Shown piece by piece: positions 36,640 to 47,700 of a stretch of 64,000 bases of DNA. Position 1 is the stretch's first letter, and every line of letters starts with the position of its first letter. The notes beneath the pieces are model-generated. The model saw only the letters and a list, made by a program, of their open reading frames with translations, was not told where the DNA came from and ran no database searches. The stretch spans positions 7,751,001-7,815,000 of the forward strand of contig JAPFBL010001617.1 in the NCBI GenBank assembly GCA_026182355.1, given 5' to 3'. This DNA is from Hermatobates lingyangjiaoensis (Eukaryota > Arthropoda > Insecta > Hemiptera > Hermatobatidae). The position numbers and the translations under genes are program-made.

Positions 36640-37441
36640 CATTGTTTACATTGACTTAGAAATTTTTTGAGCGATTCCACTGAGATAAAATTGATATTTA
36701 TAAAGGAACAATTTAAATTGTTTATTGACTTATATGAGATGTAAGAGTAATAATATTGTGCAGGAAAATGATAACACAGACTCAGAAAAAATTCGTATAT
36801 ATGTTATTTGACAAAGGGGAAGGAAAATGATCTTATTAAATACTAAGAAGCCATAAAATTCCCAGTATAATAATTCTGTTAAAAACCAAAAATGTAAAAG
36901 ATAATTCTAAATATAAATCTTTCGTTTAGAGATTAATAACTGTAATTATCGTACATGTTTAATTAACAAATCACCTTAAAACAACATTTTCTTCGCTGTT
37001 TAAGATGTTTTTCAGAGAAAAAAAGGGTATTTTACTGTTTCAAATTTTAAAATTTTACATTAATATTCAATGTAGAAGGATGTCAAGTAAACTATGTAAG
37101 AAATCTACTGGCTATTTGAACAATAGCCATGTTCTCTTGTAGGAGAATAAATCGTTTCAAGAAATGTTCACTTTGGTTTTTCAAAAATGTTATTACTGCT
37201 GTAGTTATACTAATGAAATTATTTGCAAATAATAAATTATTTGTGATGTACAAAAATAAGCTTATAAATTGATATGTCCTTCAATCACTATCTGTACTAC
37301 CTCAGAAATGAAAGGCTAATAATTATATCCCATTTAGATGTTTACGTTATGCTGAAATGAGACGTTATGTTTTATATACTCAAGAAATTTGACATTAAGT
37401 TACTTATAGTAAAGTTGAGTGTAGGCCACTCCAGATTTTTT
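36640..37441 (+). repeat. Repeat X, tandem 3' half
   Basis: Directly after the terminal T-run of copy 2, sequence resumes at CATTGTTTACATTGACTTAG, an internal repeat X point preceded by its own T-run. It continues to a second CCACTCCAGATTTTT end. The junction lies at matching T-runs, which suggests unequal recombination or template slippage. Confidence 0.85.
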
Positions 37442-39310
37442 ATTATTGATATCCAGAACCAGGACCTTCTGAGATGTTGAGAGGAATACTTACTAATACT
37501 GAAATTGTGTGGACTCAATGGAGCTTTGTAATACATTTTATGTATCACATACATAATGTTTGTGTAAAACATTACAGAAAATGTTTTTCTTACACTAAAC
37601 GGCGTACTATAGAAAAAAGGAAATTTTGTCAGAAAATTCAACAAAAAATTAGTCTGCTACAGAAAAGTACAAGTTATTCTGATACTTGAACTTTTACAAA
37701 AAAGCAAAAATACAAATAGCAAAAGGCAATATTCTAAAAATTGAAAACTCAACTTTGGATAATGCTTATCAAGATATCATTATTAATTCTATATAAGGAA
37801 ATGCAAATCAAGCATTTATTTTAGTATGTTTTTCAGCGTATTACGGTTGTCTAACAAATTCGTTGTAATCAATCTACATCTTGATTAATTTACTATTTAC
37901 TACAATTTACAACTATACAATTTACAATTACTATTTACTATTTACAATTTACTACATTTATTAATACTAGATGTAGTAGTACACTAGTTCTTGGTGTGTA
38001 TATGAACTCAATTGTTTTTGAGTAATTTTGAAGCATGAGAAAGGTACTTTCCCTTTCATTGCAATAAAATTGCTACTTTTCTTAATCCATTTTTCCAATG
38101 ATTCAATAAACTTAGAATTTTGTATTAAGTATTGTCTTAGCATCAATATTTTATAAATTTAAATGTTGGAAAAGTAAATTTACATAAAAAAATGATAATA
38201 ATTACCAGAACAAGGTATAACACACCCATCTGAAGAGCAAGTGAACGAAGTCAGTTCCAAAACCATTAGTTACCAAAATAGAAGACACCTTAAGTCTTAG
38301 TTGAAATCATACTGTTGCAGTTTCTTGGATGTTGATATTGTTTTTGATAACACGACTTCGAATCTAGTGAATTCGAACTAATATATAGATGTTTCAATCA
38401 AAAAACTATGGAATGGATAACAATAATCTAACGCAAGAATAATTAGTATACTAAATATAGGATCAACCACAACTGAAATTATAATCTCTGGAGGCTGACC
38501 TCAGTGCAGCGGTGTAGCAAGGGGGGCGGGAGGGGCGGTGCGCCACGCGGCAGTTGGCGGCATTTTGAGGTGGTAAAAACAGAAAAAAATTAAAATAATA
38601 AAAATCTAACAAAAAATTTGAAATTTGGTCCAAAAATAGGTTTTTAAGGTCGTAATTGTTTTTTGTTTTATTTGAGTAATACAGTTTTTAAAAGAATTTT
38701 TGAACTGTATTATTTGCAAAATACCCTTATTGTAGTTATCAGGTGTGGATAAGCTTCTAAATATTCTAAATGATCAAGGTTTCCTTTCGTACGGATACGC
38801 TGGTTTGCTGGTTGTTATAAGAAGAGTAACGCTTGAAGGTACTGTCTTTGAGCTTATGAATCATATTATCCAAATTTGCTGTAGATGGTAATCGATAAAA
38901 GCACGGATATAAAACCAGTTAAACAGTCCTTAATCTTGTTTTAAGAAGAAAGAAAGTAGGTCTAAAGTTCTCTTCATTAAGAATACTAAAGAATAACCGT
39001 CAGATGTACATGAATATCTTGGGGTCTTATTATATTAAGACTAAACTGGAAATGACATGTAAGAGATACATTGGCTATATATATCAGATTTGTTTTAATC
39101 AATGTTTAAAATGTGTTATAACCAAAAAAATCGGTAAATTAAATAAAACAAATTGAATCATTAAAGTGATTATTTATGAGTTTGATAATAACAATTCACC
39201 AGAGAGTTTGATATTATGTTTACAAGATAGATAAAAGAACAAAGCCAAAACCCAATTTACTGCCGAGTTTCATGCTATGTTCACTTAAGGTAAAGTTGAG
39301 TACAGTTAAA
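37442..39310 (+). repeat. Diverged X2 relative with an hAT-like insertion
   Basis: CAGAAAATGTTTTTCTTACACTAAACGG at 37,575 parallels the repeat X core. The region ends with AATTTACTGCCGAGTTTCAT, then TTCACTTAAGGTAAAGTTGAG at 39,300. Interior similarity is patchy, and a short hAT-type end (38,507) interrupts it. A small AT-rich tandem (TTTACTA/CAATTTACTA) lies at 37,890-37,960. Confidence 0.4.
38507..38585 (+). mobile_element. hAT-type element end (CAGCGGTGTAGC)
   Basis: CAGCGGTGTAGCAAGGGGGG followed by a GC-rich run matches the CAGNGGNGTAGC terminal repeat style of hAT/BED elements. Only the end is recognised, and no transposase is present. Related GC-rich blocks occur at 40,425 and 45,712. 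Confidence 0.5.
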
Positions 39311-39570
39311 GCTGATAATTCATAATTACCATGGGTGACTGGGTCCATACCCCATCACCACTGCCATCGACTCATTCCTGAGTATGTTCGACCATTTTAA
39401 AAACTTTTTAATTACAAGAACAACACATTTTGAAGAAAGATTTTTTTTAACTTACTCTTGATGATGGAGGAGATCAAACTGCTTATGTACTCTCATATGA
39501 CTGTAAAACAAACACTATAAGTGAGGGCTTGGTGTTTCAAATAAATCATTTTAAATACTCTTATACGATT

Positions 39571-39579
39571 TTGTTTCAG
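39571..39579 (+). promoter_or_regulatory. Likely splice acceptor of a 5' UTR intron
   Basis: A pyrimidine-rich TTTTGTTTCAG lies eight bases before the start codon, with only ATTAAAA between. A non-coding first exon upstream is therefore probable. I could not identify it. Confidence 0.45.
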
Positions 39580-39586
39580 ATTAAAA

Positions 39587-39662
39587 ATGGCTAAGACTTT
39601 GATATATGGATTTGTGGTAATTCTTTCTTGTTTATCAGCAAGAGCACAGTCTGATGACATTG
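39587..39662 (+). CDS. DUF4773 gene, coding exon 1 (signal peptide)
   Basis: ATG at 39,587 opens MAKTLIYGFVVILSCLSARA, a typical signal peptide with one basic residue, a hydrophobic core and an A-x-A cleavage site. The exon ends ATTG|GTAATT with one base of codon 26. The start is chosen as the only in-frame ATG giving the signal peptide, just after a likely acceptor. Confidence 0.88.
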
Positions 39663-42600
39663 GTAATTATATGTTACTTTTATATTTATTACAGTAAAAA
39701 GTTTAATGTATATTTCAATTATCTTGATTCATATGTATAATGTATTTTGTTACTTATACCAAAGAAGTGTACTTACATATCCTGTAATAGACTACCAAAG
39801 AGTGTGAAAGTTGTTTTGTGCTTTGGATATAGAGTTGTAAGATAGCTTGTACGACTTTCAACAGACTTCGGTTTCCTGTATCATGTTCCCTTGATACAAT
39901 TTGTCTACTACTTTTTCCAATATTAAAATTGTGAACTACTCACAGAACATATATAGAGAAAGGTTTGGTTTGAAACTATGAGGATAATTGTTTCATACTG
40001 TCACTACATATATGCTTAATTTTCATATGGTCAGCATTCAGTCATATTCGATTTTAATTTTCAGTAGTTTATTAAACAATTTTTGTAGCTTACTCTAAAT
40101 ATTATGTATAATTTATGTATAATTATTATATTATAAATAAATAATATACATTGTTAGGATAAATAAATTAACTTTATGGTAAAAGGAAAATAAATAGCTA
40201 AGTAATTATACAATTTTTTAATTAATATAAGTACTATATTTAATATTTTAAACATTGAACACATTTACGTATATCTGTCCTTATTATTACAACAACGTTC
40301 AATCATACTATGAATTCTAAAATGGCACTGAGGATCTTGTGAACAGTAACTATTATCATTAGACTTCAGAAACCTTTGAATGATCGTTGATATATTTTAG
40401 AATTTCATACTGCGGGTTACATAGGGGTGGTGGGGAGGACTATTCACTCGGGTGCCACGTGCCAGTAGAGGCATTTTGGGAGGAATAAAATGTTCGATGT
40501 AGAAAATAAAAGTTGACAAACATCTGGCATTTGATACCAAAATATAATTTATAAATTTAAACCTTGAGAGCTGAGCTGCGTCTTCTAAGTACTGATGATG
40601 ATAACATTTTGGCTACAAGAGGTTACATGGGGAAGTACTACCATACATTGTATTATTTACTATTATTTATATGTGCATTTCAATGTTCGGCCACAGTGCA
40701 ACACCAACATTCGAAAAATGTCATACTTTTGAGTTACTTTTAAGTCGAAAATTTTTATTTATACCAGTAAGGAATTTTCATAAACAAAGGATATAAGAGC
40801 AGACATATAGCTATAATGTCTAATAGTCAAGCAGCAATCAAAGCATTCTGCTCAAACCTTATCAGCTCAAAGATGGTCCTGAGCTGCAAAAAGAAACTCA
40901 ATCTCCTGGGTATGAGGAACAGGATCTTTCTCTACAGGGTACCAGGACATGCAGGAGTAGAGGGAATTGAACGAGCTGACGAACTTACTTTGAAGACACA
41001 GCTTAGCTCTCAAGGTGCTCGGAAACCACATATTGGTCAAGAACCTTATTGTGGTATAGGATAACACACTATCCAGTATTCCTTAGGAAATAGGATAGGG
41101 AAAACAGGAAGCAATACTGGGATTCCCTTCAAGGACACAGACAATCAAAGATACTTCTCAATAAGTTTGAGAATAGGCAAATCTTGTATTGTATGGAAAG
41201 GAGCAGGAATAATCTAAGGATTTTAACTGGATTTCTAGCGAGTCACTGCAGACTTAATGGCCATTAATTAACCCTGCGAAGAATGGGCATTATCAATGAT
41301 GGTTTGTGTAGATTCTGCAAGATAGAGGAGGAAACACCGTTGCATCTGCTGGTTGATTGTCAAGCCACTGTACTACACAGAGACAGGTGCTTCGGGACAC
41401 TCAACACAACTATAGAAGAACTTTTACCGTTGGACCCAGCAGAAGTGCTTTGAAGCTAACTGGGGTGCTATAGTACAGTAAAGGGGAAAGTACAATAGTT
41501 CTTAGGACGCAGTACTAAAATCACCCTCAATAAAATTAATAAATAATAATAATAATAAGGAATTTTCATAGATTCCTGGGCAGTTGAAACGATAGACTCG
41601 ATAGAAACGATTTAAAAAACCAAATTTTTTAAATCCAATATTTAAAAACAGATAGCAAAGTGGAGGCAAAGTTAAAATCATACGACCGCTCGGTGTGCAA
41701 AAGAATTGCTATGCCTCTGCATCTGTTATTATTCTTTTTACTAATCGTTTGTGCAAAGTGTCCCACTAGAACACAGGGTTGATGCACGAATCTTACGACC
41801 GCACAGTCTGTAAAAAGAGAAACAACTAACAACACCTGGAGGGGATGGAGGCGCAAATGATACGACCTCCCCTCGCAGCAAAAAGGGTTGCTACGCGCCT
41901 AGGATTGTTTAATTTTGTATTTTACCTGTGTATTGTAAGAGTCATATATACATGGAAGCCATAGATGGTAAGGTAACTAGTCTCAGGAAGGTAATTGTGG
42001 ATTCGAATCGCTTTAACTTTGTTTTTTTGCATTATCATATATAATTTATATTTCTTTTATACTTTTCTTTTATATTATTAGGTGTGATTATATGTTTGTA
42101 AAATTAGGCTTACCTAATGGAAGACAATAAGATAGTTAGCATACTTAATTTATCATCTCTAATGAATTTATATAAATACCGGTAATTTCGCTGATGTAGA
42201 CATCAAGAGAAATGATCGCTATTGTAATTTATTGTTTCTTCAGCACATCTCTTCTTTTGAAGACTAATTTTAATGTAAAATACATTCGAACATAAATTCA
42301 CAATAATTGTGATATTTAATTTGAATCCGCGGTAAGAATCTTAAAATCTTGTATTGACATTTCAGCAAATGTGAATAATAGCAAACTATTATATCGCGGA
42401 TCCAGAAGGAACATGAATTCAATTATCTAGGCCTGAAGATGTCGCAATTTTGCTTGATTTATTTGTATGAACCAATTGAAATAGTTTCTAATTCCTGTTA
42501 TAACTTTGAAGTAGCTTAAAATTACATACGTTTCAATTATCATCAGTGGACTCATTTGAAATCTTGATTCAGCAAACTATGATCTATTAACGGAATGTCT

Positions 42601-44698
42601 TTTAGTGAAACGAAAATGGTGGAAATAATATTCCATAAATAATAATAATAATTAATATTCAATGCATGCAGGTGTAGAAAGAAGGGTTTGGATATTAAGT
42701 TATTAAATAATATACTTTTGGTTTAATCAAACTAAGAATTAGGAAATAAACTAGAAAGTAATCGCATTGTAAAGTTTATAAGAATGATGCAAAATGAGTA
42801 AATCTAAATATGTCTCAAAGATTAATATTTTCACTAAGTACTCTTTTTAATGGTTATATGAAAAAGAAGTAACTGTTTTTCTTGTTCTAAAAGGTACATT
42901 TAATTAAAGAGGCTGATTATGTTATTAAATGAGATTGATTTTTAGCTGAAAATAAAATGTTCTATAGAAAATAGGTAGAATTCTAACATTATATTGTTAA
43001 TCTACAAAGGTGAAAAATAATTGTAATTTTAACAAAATTAATAATTTCAAAGAATTAGGGATTTTACATTTGATTTTTAGGTTCAATAGCACAAATTAAA
43101 TTATTTATTACAAGTGACGAAATCTCTATTTCAACCAGACTAAACGTTTTTGAATTTATATGTTCTCTAATCAGTTCTATATTGCAGTTATTTTAAACCT
43201 GTTTTTAAAAATAAACTTTATTAGACATTACGATATTTTTGTATTACATCATTAACTGGAAAGATTGCAGATTTATTTTATTAATCTCTTTGTAATAATA
43301 TATATGTCTAATTGAATTTTGTCTTAAAAATGAAGTGTTTTTAAAACAAATGTTCATTGTTATTTGTAAGTTTAAATAATATAAAATGTATTTTTTTCGT
43401 TGTAAATGGTAAGTTTTATCACATTCAATTTTGTGTCATAATAATATTATGTTTTTTAGATTACTACAATCAAAATCTTGCTGCTAGAGGCTTTATGGGA
43501 GGTATTTGGGACAAAACAACTGGTTTAGTCGATGGTATCGTAGATACAACTGGAAACATGGTAGATTCAGTGAAGGAGACTGCTGGAAACGCAGTAGACA
43601 CTGTGAAAGATACCACTGGCAACATGGTAGAAGTGGTTAAAGACACTGTAGTCGACACAGCGAGCAGCGCCGCCACTGCTGCTGCTAAAGAGGCTATTGG
43701 TCTGTTGTCAGTCTTCAAAGACCGGGCTTTCTGTGAATGTTCAGGACTGACCTGTCAATGCTGTGCAGATGCTTCAGTTTCATTGATAAAAAATAAAAGT
43801 ATTTCTCTATATTACATTATTACATAGTATATAGGTTAATTTAATAAAAATTGGTATTCCAAGAAATTTATGGCCATATAGGGCCATACATACATTTCCT
43901 TTTGATAAAAAACAGGCACATAATCATATAAATTAAAATAAATTGTCAATTAATATACTATTACAGTAAAATAACAAATATTAAACATGTTCACATATTA
44001 TATTAACAAATTACAATACATCAATTCAAAAAATAATCTTATATTAGAAATTCATATAGTATCTATCAGAATACTATGTACAGAGTAGACTAAAATTTTA
44101 TACTGGTGGGCAATTTAATATGGCCTTTAACTTTATTTTAACTTAATATTCATGTAAAGATTATTCCTTATTTTTTTTAATTAGATCTGATATTTTTCTT
44201 TGTTTATATATTTTAGTCATGATATAATATGTAATAATAATATTTATTTAATTAATTATCATTACGTAAATACTGGAAATATAATAAATTTAATATTGAT
44301 TACTTACGGATAATACTATCCTATAATACTAAATTATATAATAATATAGTATTATATGGTATATAGTACATAGTATATTATATAGTATATAGTATTATAT
44401 AATAATACTATATTATATAATAATATAAAATTATATATAATATATAATACTATATTATAGTTAATATAAACTCTTATGTATTTTTATGATAAATAAATTA
44501 TAAGAAAGTAATTCTTAATAAATTATCTATAGATCCACTCTTTACGCTGCCATGCATATAATATATTTATGCATTCAATATTTGAAAATAACTATTAAAC
44601 TAATTTCATTAATATATCTTTAATTGTAATTGAACTAAATTATATGTAATATATAATAATTAAGTTAATAAATATACGGATATATTGAAAATTAAGTT

Positions 44699-44734
<36 letters not shown>

Positions 44735-47700
44735 TATAATGACTTACTCAAATATTTTAAATAAAAATGATAATTATCTAAATTGATTATGTTTGTGTTT
44801 CTGAAATAGTATAAACTTTTGTATTTTACATTTTAAAAGTTCCAAGTTAAAAAACTTTAAAATTATTTAGTAATTTTGCTGTTGTAAATGAAATATAAAT
44901 TATGGGATCCTCTTTATAACGGTTTTTCATGGTATTCTAATCAAATATAGATGAAGAAGTCAACAGATTTAAAACTAACTGTAAGGTAAGATCAAAATTA
45001 TCAGACAATCTTTTTCTCATAAATATTAAACCGCAACTTTAAACTTGTAATTAATAAGAATATATAATACCTTGTTGGGCATTTACTAACTGTAAAAAAC
45101 ATTCTTTCCAGTGTGCTTGGCTATTGGAGTTCTTCCCAGAGATTTGGCCATTGAATTTTCTTTCAATATTAACTCGATGCAGTTGATCAATTCTCGTATA
45201 TCAGGTAAGTTTTTAAACAACTGATTTTTTGTTTTTGTTTTCTAGGCATTAGGTATATCATAAATTTTAAAAAATTATATTCTAATGATATAACAGTGAT
45301 ATATCAATTAGTATTGATATTTGAAAACTTGTTTGTTATAAGATATCTCAGAACAAATGTATAAATAGTAATTCTAAAATATAAATACTCAAATTTTATA
45401 AACAACGACTACCCGTGACCCGTTGGGTAGTCTATCGCCTTTCTTTTAAATGCAATCATGTTCACGTAAATTCAGATAAACTCTAAATGACGCTACTGAG
45501 AGAAACATATAATTGGCCATATAGAAATAAAACTTTCTGTAGAGTCTCTCCTTGAGACTTATAAATAATCAAGGCAAATGTAACTGAATTGGAAATTGAA
45601 TCCTTGAAAAAGAAATGTTGCCCTCTTTAGATAAAACAAATTTCAATCATGGAAAATTATTTCTCCTTCAAAACGTGATGCGATAATTTTACATAACATA
45701 ATTTGGTGGGAAGGGCTATTCACCCGGGTGCCACGTGCCAGTAGAAGAATTTTGGGAGGAATAAAATGTACAATGTAGAAAATAAAAGTTGACAAACATC
45801 TGGCATTTGATACCAAAGTATAATTTATAACTTTAAACCTTGAGAGCTGAGCTGTGTCTTCTAAGTACTGATGATGCTTGTTAAGGTTTTCTGTTATTAC
45901 CTTAAAGAATAGGGTACATTAAATAGCCAAAACTACTCAGATATGCTTATGAACAAGGTGAAACCAGCTGTGTAAGAGAAATATCGTGGATATCAGAGGC
46001 GAGGTGTGATTCCCGTGGAACCATCGATCAAATGGACTAGGAGGTGCCGTCACGTCCCCCCTACGAGCTCAATTTAGAACCATCTAATCTCCATTTCTTT
46101 GGTCCCCTGAAGGAATGCCTAAAGGAGGCATTACATGAAAACAAGTTTCAGACATAACGAGGATGTCAAAACATGTTTGGGATTGGCTCAAACGCCAAGG
46201 TAAAGAGTTCTTCGCAGCCGGTATAAAATACGGCAACCCGTACTATGTAAATCTTCCAACATTGTTACTTCGAATAAATTGTCAATGACTTTGTGCCAAA
46301 GAACAGCAGATATATAATAGTAACTAGCAAACGTACCCGTCTTTGACGGAATCAAAAATTCTATTATACTTGGTATTCCAAAATATCAATTATAGTATTA
46401 TACTAATGCTACAATTAGAAGTTATAGAATAGTAGAAAATACCATTATTAGTACAGTGCTAAACAAATGCCTCTGTATACAAAGATTAGATTTTAAGTTA
46501 GACAAACACAAATCTACAATCAATGTTTCAGCTTTATATGTCTTATGGTGGCAATATTTTGTCGACAAACCGATAGACAGAAATTATTCTAAGGGTACAT
46601 GTGGCTACTCTGAAGTATGAAACGTAAAGAAAACTTGAAATGAGTTAGTTCTAATTAACGTGCTCCCAGTCAAAAGCTAGCGCTCAAGCCACTGGGCTAC
46701 TCTGGTTCCATACCTTACTTTATTACCAGTGTTTATTTTGCGCAAATATTAAATTAAAAAAAATATTTTTCTTGTATTTATTTATAATACATTTGCACTA
46801 CTGTCATCGGCGAGCAAGCAAGCTACTGGCTGCCCTGGCTAGATCCCTTTACTTTATTACCATCTTTTATATTATCCACATTTTAAATTCAAAAAAATAT
46901 TTGTTTGTTATATTTATTTATAATACATTTGTACTACTGTCATCGGCGATCACGCAAACCACTGGGCTACTCAGGTCCCATACCTTACATTATTACCAGT
47001 GTATTTATTAAGCAAATATTAAATTAAAAAAAAGTGTACAGTTATATATACTACATAGCAAACGTACCCGTCTTTGACGGAATCAGAAGTTCCTGTTTTG
47101 GTTTATTGCCGTGTGCCTATGCCTTTCGGCTATACCACGGAGGAATCAGAAGTTCCGTCATTTTTGGTATTTCAAAATGTCATTAGAAATTATAGAATAG
47201 TAGAAAATACCATTATTACTACAGTGTTAAACAAATGCCTAGAAATACACTACATTAGCTGTCTGTCCTTCAGGTTCATGCTAGAAGAAAGAGTTGAAAC
47301 CTCTGACCCTTGAGCAAGTAAACTACATTTGACCATGTGAGAAAAACTCGGTTTCGCTACCTTGTATTCCTGCGTTAGATGAAGTCTCCCTTTGCGACTT
47401 AGTTAACGTCATTGCGAAATACACTCTGACTGGACTTTGCAATCATTTCAACGTAGACAGTGGCTCGGAATCAATGGTATGTGTAGTATACACACGGACT
47501 CCCCAATACCACATCCAGTCATTATGTCCGCCTGTATGGCATATCTGTGTAGAGCACGAACTCAGAGTCGTGTCCCGTTGCACAGTTTTGGAACACTCAT
47601 GTTTCGTAACATGAAATTTGTTACTGCTACTAAATTGCAGCATGATTGGTTCTCCTACTTTAAGTTTTTACTCATGAGCAGGCAGTTCAGGAGTAATAAA

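Noticed and set aside
43470..43718. 82-codon minus-strand open frame
   Set aside because: Antisense shadow of DUF4773 exon 2. The plus strand has the splice sites and conserved domain.
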